Origin: Molanna angustata
Taxonomy: Eukaryota > Arthropoda > Insecta > Trichoptera > Molannidae
NCBI GenBank assembly: GCA_963576475.1
Contig: OY754977.1
Coordinates: 11,411,089-11,475,088, forward strand
Reading direction: 5' to 3'
Length of the DNA: 64,000 bases
Part shown: positions 1 through 9,759 of the stretch, piece by piece
Layout of the letters: each line of letters starts with the position of its first letter
Position numbering within the stretch: the first letter of the stretch is position 1
Position numbers and translations under genes: made by a program
The notes under the pieces: model-generated
What the model was told of the DNA's origin: nothing
Database searches by the model: none
What the model saw: the letters and a program-made list of their open reading frames with translations, nothing else

Positions 1-317
1 ATCAGTTCTATAACATCTATGGTGTATGTAATATTATCAAACAACTACAATATTATAAACAAACAACTACAATATTACAAATTAGTACTACTTGACTCAC
101 TTGAGATGTAAATAAATTATGGTTAAGTTTGTAGTAATTAAGTCGGATGTCTATAATTATTTTTACTACTATTTATTGCGTCGTATCTATCAAGCCTCAT
201 TTTTATAGTGAAACAATATAATTTTAACCACTAATATCTGTTAAAATGTAATATATATGTATATTTCGATTTAAAAAAAATGAGCAGGTTATCAATTTAT
301 TTTTATAAGAAAGTAAT
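1..317. other. A+T-rich stretch, nothing recognised
   Basis: No coding similarity, repeat or RNA gene is seen. Positions 30-80 hold two near copies of a short phrase (caactacaatatta). Confidence 0.6.
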
Positions 318-413
318 ATCTTTAGATGTCATAGAACTCCATATGATAATTATATTCATGATATGGGTAATCACGAGGGTTTTGATTTCGCCGGTTGGAA
401 CAGACTTGCCCCC
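318..413. mobile_element. MITE1 copy A, one arm only
   Basis: This is one arm of a palindromic MITE whose complete copy lies at 1873-2056. It carries the arm core (atatgggtaatcacgagg), then ttttgatttcgccggttgg, and ends in the C-run terminus cttgcccccc. The opposite arm is missing, so it is a half element. No target duplication could be defined. Confidence 0.75.
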
Positions 414-733
414 CCAGGAATGGATACAATATTTTTTTTAAAATGGCTACGTAGGGGACACCAGCTTTTAGGATTTTGGTCCATTATACCTACTCTTCCG
501 AAGAAGCGCACTACGTATAGCGTTGCAGTTAATTTTTTTTTGTTAATTGTAACAAAATTTCATGTTAAAATTAACCGAACTATAATGACTACAAAACGTT
601 TGGTTTTGTGCCGTCATTTTTTTGTGCGCACAGCCAAAAAGTACAGTCATAAATAGATAAACTTTTTTTAAAGCAGATTGCAATCTCCATGGGGAGAGTT
701 TACAATCTGCTTAGGAAAATACTAATTCGGGTT
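414..733. other. A+T-rich spacer with a hairpin
   Basis: No gene is seen. Positions 672-711 form a hairpin: agcagattg (672-680) pairs with caatctgct (703-711), with a second short stem inside. It lies just past the 3' end of the minus-strand LINE fragment at 734-937 and may be part of that element's 3' UTR (inference). Confidence 0.5.
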
Positions 734-937
734 TTAAAAAGACCCGGGTTTTAAGAAGGTGGAAACAGAATTCGGAAGATCGTTCCAGAGCCGGGCTGCT
801 GTGTTAATAAAAGAGTTCGAGAAGCGACTGGTTCTTGTATACTGAAGGTTGACTTTGAACGGGTATTGAGATTGAGACAAACGAGTGACTATTGAATGGG
901 TTGAAGAGGGCCCAAGGATGCAAGTTGTTCTGAGCAT
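734..937 (-). mobile_element. LINE ORF2 C-terminal fragment
   Basis: The minus strand encodes a 67-residue tail with the motif SFINTAARLWNDLP. This is the aromatic 'xxLWNxLP' signature near the C-terminus of ORF2 in many CR1/Jockey-type LINEs. Only the last part of the protein remains and the reverse transcriptase is absent, so this is a 5'-truncated dead copy. The clade cannot be fixed from so little sequence. Confidence 0.7.
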
Positions 938-1045
938 CTCCCGTGGTAGTATCTATAGAATATGTAAATAAAAGACTTAATTTTTGGTGTGTGGAAATTC
1001 ATGCACGTTTCCTTTTTTATTCGTATTTTTTAAAATTTTATATTA

Positions 1046-1202
1046 CTTCTCGGTCAACTGACAGTACTATGTCAAATATTGATTTGACACAAATTCAACA
1101 ACAAGTTGCCGCATTCTGGAGACTTACTATACTAATCGTCTCAGAGAACTAGACTGAAAACACAATAAAAAACTGTATCTCCATCGGGAATCGAATCCGG
1201 GG
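1046..1202 (-). mobile_element. SINE-A copy 1 (minus, head incomplete)
   Basis: The copy shares the family body (minus-strand phrases agactgaaaacacaat and attctggagactta) and the box-B region of the tRNA-like head (gaatcgaatccgg) with six other clear copies in the window. The distal half of the head, including box A, is missing and replaced by unrelated A+T-rich sequence. It has no coding capacity. Confidence 0.8.
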
Positions 1203-1224
1203 TATATAATTTATTAGGTATCGC

Positions 1225-1290
1225 GCACCTGCACACCTGTCGCTGGTAACTCCTCATTGTGGGATATGCCGTTATGGTATGAATTAAATA
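1225..1290 (+). repeat. R75 short dispersed repeat, copy 1
   Basis: A ~65-75 bp unit reading gcacacctgtcgctgg, then tgggatatgccgttatgg, then tatgaat. Similar units occur at 24,041, 53,995 and 56,380, all on the plus strand. Origin unknown; it could be the tail of an undescribed SINE or LINE. Confidence 0.7.
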
Positions 1291-1872
1291 GTCGATGATG
1301 TAAATAAATTTCTCACGTAGGTACCTAGAATTTAAGTACGTGATTACCGACTAATTGATTATTAAGTTTATCGTGTTTATCTATGTAAATCAGTTCATCA
1401 CGTTAATTTAATGTTAACTACTTGTTGACACACAAATGGGAGTTAAAACCATCACTTCAAATGCACACATTTAGGTAATTGCAGTGGAATAATTTCGATA
1501 GGTAATTGAAATGGAATTATTTCCATCTACTGTACTTGACTCGATGTGTGTAATATACATAATTATGTTACGTGCAGTTAATTTTTAAACGTATATTTTT
1601 TAATAGGAGTGATTTGCATCAATCATGTACATTTTATAATAAATTTGTTTTGACGTTTTTACAAAATTGATGTGTTATTATTGAAAAGTAGCGCTAATAA
1701 GACAGTCAGATATGATTTTCACGTTTGAAGATAGAAAGTTATAAAAACTATTTTTATGAAAAATGTTCATCCATAAGAACATACACGACGAAACTACTAA
1801 CATAGGACTCATATGGTGGACCATCGGCTACACGATCATACTATATTATAGATTACTAGGATTTACAGGCCT
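1291..1872. other. No gene; short imperfect duplication
   Basis: No coding similarity. Around 1473-1530 a ~27-bp phrase (taggtaattg...ggaat) occurs twice in tandem with several differences. Otherwise unremarkable A+T-rich sequence. Confidence 0.55.
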
Positions 1873-2056
1873 GGGGGGCAAGTCTGGTCCAACCGGCGAA
1901 ATCAAAACCGTCACGATTACCCATATCATGGATATAATTATTATATGGAGTTCTGTAATATCTTTAGATGTCATAGAGTTCCATATGATTATTATATCCA
2001 TGATATGGGTAATCACGAGGGTTTTGATTTCGCCGATTGGACCAGACTTGCTCCCC
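1873..2056. mobile_element. MITE1 copy B, complete palindrome
   Basis: An almost perfect inverted repeat of about 184 bp. The left end reads ggggggcaagtctggtcc and the right end is its near reverse complement (accagacttgctcccc). The arms continue through cggcgaaatcaaaacc and cccatatcatggatataa. Because it is palindromic, both strands show nearly the same short peptide; neither is a gene. It is a foldback MITE with no transposase. The superfamily is unknown because no target duplication is clear. Confidence 0.88.
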
Positions 2057-2769
2057 AAGTTTGTTCCTAAGATATATAAAAAAAAAACAAATTTTGGGTT
2101 TTTGATAGTTTAAATTACGTATGAACTCTTTTGAATGCACGCGATAGTTACCCTTACACGACACACGTAACTTCATAGTGTACTGTACTCGGGGGTTTTA
2201 ATATTATTTAGTTATTATGTTTTCAATCATGTTATGTGCCCTCCAAAATTCAAGTTTGACTCACGTGAATTCACGATATATTATGAACATCCAGCATCCA
2301 ACTATGATCTTTAGTGTATCTCGCATTATGGGATAAATTTAGATCATTATCATGATCTACCGACCTGATTAGACGGGTCACTAATGGTATGGTCCCGTGA
2401 ACGCTTCTGACCTCGTCTGATCCGTTAAAACATTACATGTTGAGTTACGAACTCGAATTCCGATTTAAATTTTACTGTGGGTTAAATGCCTAACGACCAT
2501 GTGAGGTAGGTCAGTGCTTCTTAATGGCGCTTCGGACCTCAACAGGTTAATTTTAGTAGCTGCCCGAAATTATTGTGCATACGTACATACTATGGCCCGG
2601 TTGCGTATTTACCTTTCCGTGATTAGGAGACAAGTACTGCCTCGAATTAGGCACTAGTTTGTTGCGCTAATGCACTTAAAAACTCGTGTTGAATTCAAGG
2701 CACGTGTCCTCCAAATGCACAAGGTTTGGCAACGCAAACTGTTCCTGCTATTATAATCTTATTTAAACA
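2057..2769. other. Less A+T-rich stretch, possible decayed element
   Basis: This stretch is richer in G+C than its surroundings and immediately precedes the RTE-like fragment at 2770. It may be decayed upstream sequence of that element, but no protein motif could be read in any frame. Confidence 0.4.
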
Positions 2770-3097
2770 CGATGGACAGCCAAATATTTCATAAAAGAGT
2801 GAGACAAGGCTGCGTCTTATCATTTGTACTTTCCTATTGATAATGGTCGGAAAGGGTCGCTGGCCTTAAGTGTAGCTGGGCTGGGCATATTGCCAGATGC
2901 CAGGATTCACGATGGACAAAAAGATCTTAGAATGGCGACCGAGAACAAGCCGAAGAGGTGTTGGCAGACCCCAGGCAAGGTGGTCTGATGACATCAAGAA
3001 ATGTGCCGGAGAGAGATGGATGCAGTGTGCCCAAGACAGGGAGTTGTGGAGGATCAAAGGGGAGGCCTATATCCAAGAATGGATGAAAACTGGCTGA
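2770..3097 (+). pseudogene. RTE-like LINE fragment, internally deleted
   Basis: Near 2790-2830 the plus strand encodes RVRQGCVLSF, matching the reverse transcriptase block usually written RQGxxLSP. Soon after, around 2877-3097, comes the typical RTE-type C-terminal tail: WAGHIARCQDSRW, then KKILEWRPRTSRRGVGRPQ, then RWMQCAQDRELWR. A one-base shift near the A-run at ~2918 separates the two tail parts. The active-site block and thumb, normally between these motifs, are absent, so an internal deletion has joined RT to tail. The copy cannot be functional. Confidence 0.8.
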
Positions 3098-3689
3098 AGA
3101 AAAAAAAATTGATAATGGAATATTGCCAGATAAAGAATTACCAAGTAATTAAAGGTTGACTGTTTGAAAAACTTGGCTTTCTTTGCCTGTCTAAAAGGCA
3201 CACGATATGATAATGTGTATTTTTGTAATAACTCCATCTTTACATGTTTCATTTACACATCATTATAGATCAGCTCGTTAATGATCATTATAATATTTTG
3301 TTTGCGTGCATCTTGTCGTTTGCACAATACTAACTTTTTATCTGGCGGCGGTCATTTATTTAAGTATGCTTCTTTCAAATGTTTCATTTTTTAATGTCTT
3401 AACTAATCTCATTATTTGAAAAAGTTAATAATAAAATGGAGATTATATCCAATGAAAATAAAACCGATAGTAAAACGGCTTCAAGGAAATGCGATACAAA
3501 AAACACGACATTTGGACCGGAGGTTGAGCATATTCTAGATAAAGATTTGATTTTAGCATCAAATTTTAAAACGCTTCTGACATTGCCCCGGAATGAATTC
3601 CTATGGATATAAACATGGAAAATACTGACTATTTTTTCCAGCGAAGATGAGCGACCTCTGGATGTTTAAATACAACCTACTTAATTATC
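3098..3689. other. No gene recognised
   Basis: A+T-rich sequence with scattered short open frames and no recognisable domain or repeat. Confidence 0.5.
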
Positions 3690-4010
3690 TCTTTTATTTA
3701 CTTATTTTTAATATAAGTAGTTAAAGGAAGAACAATATAAAACAACATAATACAACATAATAAAAGAAAATAGAGGTAATGATAAAAAAAACTAGACATA
3801 AAAGAAGAAAAAAAATAAACAGTATTACATATTCAATTTAAACAACAAAAATAAACAAAGCAAAATAAAAATCAAAAATTATAGTATGCGTTAAGCATCC
3901 TTTTGAAACCATCTATAGTGTGTACATTAAATATATCGACAGCACTATATTGGTTTCCAAGGCGGTGCAATCTATTTATTGGTGAGTTAATAATACTTGT
4001 TTGAAACTAT
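3690..4010 (-). mobile_element. LINE 3' end (minus), C-terminus plus 3' UTR
   Basis: On the minus strand, about 3985-3880, a short frame reads SPINRLHRLGNQYSAVDIFN, then TIDGFKRMLNAY and a stop. This layout (xPxNRxxRxxN...FxxxxxxFKRxL) is seen at the C-terminus of many insect LINE ORF2 proteins. An A-rich tail region follows (3700-3880), as expected of a 3' UTR. The copy is 5'-truncated. Confidence 0.6.
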
Positions 4011-4239
4011 TTATATTCTTTAAATTAACATGTCTTTACAAAACAGGATGCAAATTTTTTATATATTAATGTTATAGTTACCCAGTTTTTTTTCACAGAA
4101 TTATGTAGAGCTGTTTGTTTAATGTATGGACCCTTGTAGAATATTGTAATATTTTGATTTCTATGCTCTGCATATAGAATTTGAATATTTCATCTTACCT
4201 GTAACAAAAAAAAAAGAAAAATTAGATAACTATCCATGA

Positions 4240-4385
4240 ACCAACTGTAGGTTGTTTCAGTAATAGTTTAGTTAAATAGGTACTTTGATTTCATGAAATT
4301 GTTCAAAATTGTGTCGTTTGACTGCATTTTCAATGAAACAACCAAAGATTTTGAACAATTTCTTGAAATCAAAGTATTTTAACTA
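4240..4385. repeat. Foldback hairpin
   Basis: The 29-bp arms at 4281-4309 and 4348-4376 are reverse complements except for one mismatch, separated by a 38-bp loop. A second, interlaced pair (ggttgtttca near 4250 and tgaaacaacc near 4334) also pairs. This looks like a small MITE or recent inverted duplication. No target duplication was identified. Confidence 0.7.
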
Positions 4386-5582
4386 TTAATGACTTAATTA
4401 CTTCGAAGAACTGTGACAATGTCTACTCTTTTTCCTAAGATGCAAATCATTTTGTCTATGGGAGAGAGATATTTACGTTGAATCATTTTATACTTTTATC
4501 CAAAAATATGGAGCATCTGAATAACATATATCTCTGGATATTCATATTTCGGATAATCATATGCTAAATTATTCATTTCAGTAGTTGGAAAACAAGTTTT
4601 TTTTATGCTATGAATATTAATTTGCGTCTTTTGGCAAACTGCTGCACCTATCAGTGTTTGGTCATCCGTCAAGTTATTAATTTAGAATAAGTTGGAGAAG
4701 TGGGTAAATGTATTAATAGAGAGAATAAATTATTATTATTGTCGACCTTATTTGTCCCCGTAACAGTCAATGTAATTTCACCAAGATAAGATGGACAGGA
4801 CGTGACGGAATTTGTCTTACTTTGGTGTTATGACACGTCCATTGTTTACATCGTTTTTTTCGTTCGTTCGATCGAGACTTATTGAATCATTCAATGAATC
4901 GATTGAGTCGTATTTTGAATCTATTTGATTTGTCCGAGTGCCTCATCATCGATATCCATTTGACCGTTAAAATTATGAACATTACGTTTATAATAATAAA
5001 ATGCTTCATACACAAAAGTATCACTCTATACATGATTTACTGTTCAGTTGTCATTCTATACATGATTAATGTTTAAGATTATATTGATGTAAAATATATA
5101 GATAGAGCTCGCCAAGCGAAAGAATGCGGGTGGCATTACCTGTGTACGAAACAATTTCGATGTTGTGTAATCAATTGCGTGGCACATTTGCCGTGACCTT
5201 TACAACCATGCTGTATAAAACTATCACTCGCATTCTCTTACTTGTCGATCTCTACTACTTATAAATAATGAATTTATAACTCTGCACTTTTCCGTATTAG
5301 TGGTGAATAGTTGAACAAAATATGAGGGAACGCTAAATTCTGAAATCGGTACAATAAATGTGAATACAAACTATCACGCTGTAGGCAGAGAGAACCGAAC
5401 GCCACATATTTATGTCTTGACGTACATTCATCGCCTTGTCTTATACATAATCGTCTGTTATTCACGCTTCTAACATGTCTGCCTTCCAAAGTAGGTACCG
5501 TTCACATGGACGTGCCATCCCTTCCTTGGTCGGCCCCGACCTCTCATTCCATTCCAATGTGAATAAAAATTTATAAAAAAAA
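4386..5582. other. No gene recognised
   Basis: A+T-rich non-coding sequence. Around 5390-5415 the phrase ggcagagagaacc followed by gaacgcca recurs near 32,284 and 42,500, so a short dispersed repeat is present. Short frames here (for example 4882-5076 and 5274-5489) show no domain. Confidence 0.5.
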
Positions 5583-5700
5583 AAAACACCTCCTTGAACC
5601 CGGCGCAAGTGGCGAGGTTATTAATATATGGCAATTTCTTCCAGCTAATCAGCGTTTCCCGCCCAGAGAAGCAAAATTTACTTACTTTTATAAAAAAATA
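5583..5700 (-). mobile_element. SINE-C tail fragment (minus)
   Basis: Read on the minus strand it gives agctggaagaaattgcc and then cctcgccacttgcgcc, matching the tail of the SINE-C copy at 58,540-58,745 (aagaaattgctatacgg ... ctcgccacttgtgcag). The tRNA-like head is missing. Confidence 0.6.
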
Positions 5701-5754
5701 TTTAATAAATTCTTTATTTTGATTTATTAATAATTTATTTATTTTTGTTTGTGC

Positions 5755-6614
5755 AGAAAGTTGGGTTTATTGCCATTACAACCTAATCAGGAATATGGAG
5801 TTTTGTCAAAAATTAACTATATTTAATGTTCTCTTTGTGCAGACAAGTGGGTTTATTGCCATTGCAACCTAATCAGGAATATGGAGTTTTGTCAAAAATT
5901 AACTATATTTAATGTTCTCTTTGTGCAGACAAGTGGGTTTATTGCCATTGCAACCTAATCAGGAATATGGAGTTTTGTCAAAAATTAACTATATTTAATG
6001 TTCTCTTTGTGCAGACAAGTGGGTTTATTGCCATTGCAACCTAATCAGGAATATGGAGTTTTGTCAAAAATTAACTATATTTAATGTTCTCTTTGTGCAG
6101 ACAAGTGGGTTTATTGCCATTGCAACCTAATCAGGAATATGGAGTTTTGTCAAAAATTAACTATATTTAATGTTCTCTTTGTGCAGACAAGTGGGTTTAT
6201 TGCCATTGCAACCTAATCAGGAATATGGAGTTTTGTCAAAAATTAACTATATTTAATGTTCTCTTTGTGCAGACAAGTGGGTTTATTGCCATTGCAACCT
6301 AATCAGGAATATGGAGTTTTGTCAAAAATTAACTATATTTAATGTTCTCTTTGTGCAGACAAGTGGGTTTATTGCCATTGCAACCTAATCAGGAATATGG
6401 AGTTTTGTCAAAAATTAACTATATTTAATGTTCTCTTTGTGCAGACAAGTGGGTTTATTGCCATTGCAACCTAATCAGGAATATGGAGTTTTGTCAAAAA
6501 TTAAATATATTTAATGTTCTCTTTGTGCAGACAAGTGGGTTTATTGCCATTGCAACCTAATCAGGAATATGGAGTTTTGTCAAAAATTAACTATATTTAA
6601 TGTTCTCTTTTTTT
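5755..6614. repeat. 86-bp minisatellite, 10 copies
   Basis: Ten head-to-tail units of exactly 86 bp start at 5755, 5841, 5927, 6013, 6099, 6185, 6271, 6357, 6443 and 6529. Units 2-9 are almost identical (one change seen, in the 6443 unit: ttaaatat for ttaactat). The first unit and the end of the last differ, as expected at array edges. Each unit contains a pyrimidine-rich run ending in gtgcag, which resembles a 3' splice site. The array ends in tttttttcaggtaagt, an acceptor-like followed by a donor-like motif. On the minus strand the monomer resembles the LINE/SINE-C tail (attgccat...). There is no spacer diversity, so it is not a CRISPR array. Confidence 0.95.
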
Positions 6615-6904
6615 CAGGTAAGTCCGGGTCCCTGACTATATGGCCATCAATTGATTTCTCTACTATAATCAATAATAATGGTTGTGATGGTATGCGAATC
6701 TGAATTCACTATTATTTATTAATCAGTTGATCGTATCGTAATAAAATAAAATACAACTTAATTATGTTGTAAAACAAATTGTTTCATCAGGTTTTTGCAT
6801 CCGGGAAATAAACAATTTAACTATCTATCGATCAAATAGCAAATGTTCTTTGCTTTTGTTATTTTATGCTATTTAATTTCATGAGCTATGCTATTTAAGT
6901 CATA

Positions 6905-7000
6905 AATAGAATGAAAGTGAACACGCCGCGATGAATGGTTTGGCCACATGGGAAGAATAAACAAAGAATGCTTGATGAAGAAAATATACAAAGCCAATAG
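6905..7000 (+). pseudogene. RTE-like LINE scrap
   Basis: A short plus-strand stretch reads RWFGHMGRINKECLMKKIY, the 'RWxGHxxRM...KK' block downstream of the reverse transcriptase in RTE-like elements. Everything else of the element is missing here; a possible continuation lies at 7719-7830 beyond SINE insertions. Confidence 0.6.
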
Positions 7001-7071
7001 TATTGTATTGTATGGCTCCTCGGGCAACTATCAGGTTCTTACTATCTTAAATATCTCTTTATAATAATTTT

Positions 7072-7270
7072 GTCTGCCTTGGCTCAGTCAATTGGGTATC
7101 TGACTGCTGATCCAAAGGTCTCGAGTTCGATCCCCGGTGGAGACACAGTTTTTTATTGTGTTTTCAGTCTGGATCTGTGAGACGATTAATATCGTAAGTT
7201 TCTAGAATGTGGCAACTTGTTATTGGGTGCGTATTTAACATAGTCCTTGTTAGTTACCCGAGAAGCTATA
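7072..7270 (+). mobile_element. SINE-A copy 2 (plus)
   Basis: A full tRNA-derived SINE. The tRNA-like head starts at gccttggctcagtcaattgg (box A region) and carries a box B at gagttcgatccccgg. The body has tgtgttttcagtctggatc, cgtaagtttctagaatgtgg and ttgttattgggtgcg. SINEs of this kind are transcribed by RNA polymerase III and moved by a LINE. No open frame. Confidence 0.88.
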
Positions 7271-7354
7271 AAATATTAATTATTTTTATTACTAGGATCA
7301 ATTGTATAGCGCCGTTTTTGTGATAACCTCACCTCAAGTGCGCTTTGAATCAAT

Positions 7355-7719
7355 TGCTATTTTAGGTGTTTCCTGAAAAAGACAAGGTTGTCGATCTGCA
7401 CATGATGCAGCCAAAAAAAAGTTTCCCACATGACATGATGTTTACTGTCTCAATGAAAACACAACTAATAAATGTGTCTCCACCTGGAATTGAACCCAGG
7501 TTTACTCACTCAGGCGTCAGATTGCTATTTTTGGTGTTTCCTGAAAAAGACAAGGTTGTCGATCTGCACATGATGCAGCCAAAAAAAAGTTTCCCACATG
7601 ACATGATGTTTACTGTCTCAATGAAAACACAACTAATAAATGTGTCTCCACCTGGAATTGAACCCAGGTTTACTCACTCAGGCGTCAGATATCTAATAAA
7701 CTAAGTCACGAAGGCCGAT
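7355..7719 (-). mobile_element. SINE-A variant with 168-bp tandem duplication
   Basis: The minus strand holds a SINE-A-type head (ggccttcgtgacttag, then gggttcaattccagg) and the first part of a body. A 168-bp block occurs twice in tandem (repeat phase at 7366 and 7534) and the copies are nearly identical. As 168 is a multiple of three, the plus strand shows a 112-codon frame with an internally repeated peptide. That frame is an artefact of the duplication. Confidence 0.8.
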
Positions 7720-7830
7720 CTTAATAGAATAAGAGGTCGGGGTCGACCAAGAAATGAATGGCACGACCATGTGAACAATATCCTGAAGGAGGGAACTGTA
7801 AGAAGTTCTTAGTACAAACGAACATTCATG
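7719..7830 (+). pseudogene. LINE ORF2 tail scrap
   Basis: The plus strand reads NRIRGRGRPRNEWHDHVNNI, the 'RGRPRxxWxDxV' tail motif of RTE-like LINE proteins. It may continue the scrap at 6905-7000, separated by SINE-A insertions (inference). A stop follows shortly. Confidence 0.55.
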
Positions 7831-8175
7831 AGACGATGAATGAATATAGATGAGGCGATAGACACCTGTTCACACAAAATAAGTAAAGGATAGTAGGAAT
7901 CTGAGGATGAAGTTGGAATATTGTTTAAGAATTATTCTTATTCATGAAGTAGGTTTTGAACTTTCATAAGAATGGATTGATGGGGACCTCAATAAAGGGG
8001 AATAATTAGTGAACGTTTCTCACTACTCAGATATTGACGATTGATAAAGGACCTCAGTAAAATTGGTGAACGTTGCGCTAGCGCATAAAGTGATCACGTA
8101 AACCAGTCAATGACAAGTCGTAAGCCTTGTAGGTGGCTTGATTATCCCTTAATATATAGATATTTATATTATATT
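7831..8175. other. No gene recognised
   Basis: Non-coding. The phrase gtgaacgtt recurs near 8010 and 8068 and again near 17,641 in a different context, which is probably chance. Confidence 0.5.
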
Positions 8176-8352
8176 CCTTCTCAGGTATCTAACAGGTACT
8201 ATGTCAAATATTTATTTAACACTTACCCAATAACAAGTCGCCACATTTGGAGACTTACGATGTTAATCGTCTCACAGATCCAGACTAAAAACACAATTAA
8301 AAACTATGTATCCACCGGAATCGAACCCGGGATCGTAATCGTAATCTGATAC
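8176..8352 (-). mobile_element. SINE-A copy 3 (minus)
   Basis: Body and box-B segments of SINE-A on the minus strand (agactaaaaacacaatt, ccaccggaatcgaacccgg). The far end of the head is lost. A (aaagt)n simple repeat follows at 8360-8385. Confidence 0.82.
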
Positions 8353-8573
8353 ACCACACGAAAAGTAAAGTAAAGTAAAGAACCCGGGACCTTTGGATCA
8401 GCAGTCAGATAATTAATTAAAAATTAGAAATAAATATGAAATTTTCTAATGCGTTTCTTATACTAATACAGCCATAAAGGTTTTTACGTCATCTCTTTTC
8501 ATATACCTACCTATTATTTTCATTTTCATTTGTTGGTAAATTCACGGAATATATTTATTTATTTAATTTTGCT

Positions 8574-8780
8574 TTACCGGGCTACTAACATGTACTATGT
8601 CAAATATTAATTTAACACGCACCCAATAACAAGTTGCCACATGCTGGAGACTTTCGATATTTATCATCTCACATATCCAGACTGAAAACACAATTAAAAA
8701 CTGCGTCTCCGCCAGGAATCGAACCCGGGACCTTTAGTTCATCGGTCAGATATTCAACCAACTGAGCCACGATGGCTGAA
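8574..8780 (-). mobile_element. SINE-A copy 4 (minus, full length)
   Basis: Complete copy: the body ends at the ccgggctactaacatgtac side, box B lies near gaatcgaacccgggacc, and the box A side is at caaccaactgagccacg. It gives the clearest view of the family head on this strand. Confidence 0.88.
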
Positions 8781-8867
8781 ATTCCAACTATTATTAATAT
8801 TCCAACTTTGTCTCTATTGAGATGTTAAAAATAATTGTTATATACAATCAATATGGTCTACTACACC

Positions 8868-9035
8868 TCATCATGAAAGGAAAAATTGAGGGTAGTCGCG
8901 GTGTGGGTAAGAGGCAGAAGTCTTGGCTACGAAACATCAAAGAATGGACCGAAGGAACTGTGCCGGTTAGCTAAGGATAGAGATGTCTTTGCCAAAGTAG
9001 TGGCCGACTTCGTGGGGATTTGATATGACACAGAG
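8868..9035 (+). pseudogene. LINE ORF2 tail fragment
   Basis: The plus strand encodes MKGKIEGSRGVGKRQKSWLR, then NIKEWTEG, and after a frame change LAKDRDVFAKVVADF. This is the C-terminal '(I)xGKxEGxRGxGRxxxSWLxNxxxW' tail found in many insect LINE proteins. The frame break and missing catalytic part make it a relic. Confidence 0.75.
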
Positions 9036-9759
9036 AGAAGAAGATGAATTAGTTTTTCAACATTTCATTTCATTTTCGCTTTAGTACGAAAATTAAAATT
9101 ATTTACTCAATATTAATTATGTGTTGCTAGGTATATAACTGCTTAATTATGTATCTATAGAGATTAAGAATATTATATCGGGAAAAATGGAAAGTGTCCG
9201 GATACAATTGAATCGTTTGATTCGTTCTTTCACAAAACAAGGAAAATAAATCGCTCTAAAATTATTGTGTCGACGTTTTAATCGGCAGCTTTACAATAAT
9301 TTACCAATCGATCAATCAAATATTTGATTCACATGCTATGAACACGAATAGCGTGGTTTAGGAATTTTATAGATTCACAATGAATTGTGTATGGGTATTT
9401 TTTCCGTATGTTGTACATTGTTATTTACAATTAATTTGATTAAAAAATTTGTAGGTATCGTTTTAGCTTTTCAGTTACGCATATAAATAATTTATTTAGT
9501 GACGAGTATGACGGTTTACGTTAAATTATGTTAGACCTTTTTAGGAAGTAAAAGTCAGTAAAATTGATAATTATTTAAGGAAATTCGTTATGAAAATGTG
9601 AAGTTACCGTTTATATAAAGTATATTCCGTTTTCCGTGTTTTGGAATTTTATAAATATCTGTTTGTTTTATGCAGAAATACTTGTTTGTATAATGTAGAA
9701 ATGCCATAAAGTGTAAAAGACAGAGCGCTTGGATAAATTATATTTCATGGATGCATACA
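9036..9759. other. No gene recognised
   Basis: A+T-rich non-coding sequence with no repeat shared elsewhere that I could see. Confidence 0.5.

Noticed and set aside
1763..2113. Open frames on both strands at 1,763-2,176
   Set aside because: Both are translations of the palindromic MITE1 and mirror each other.
5755..6614. CRISPR-like array
   Set aside because: Regular 86-bp period, but no unique spacers: the whole unit is repeated. Eukaryotic minisatellite.
7366..7704. 112-codon frame
   Set aside because: Product of the 168-bp duplication inside a SINE-A variant on the opposite strand.
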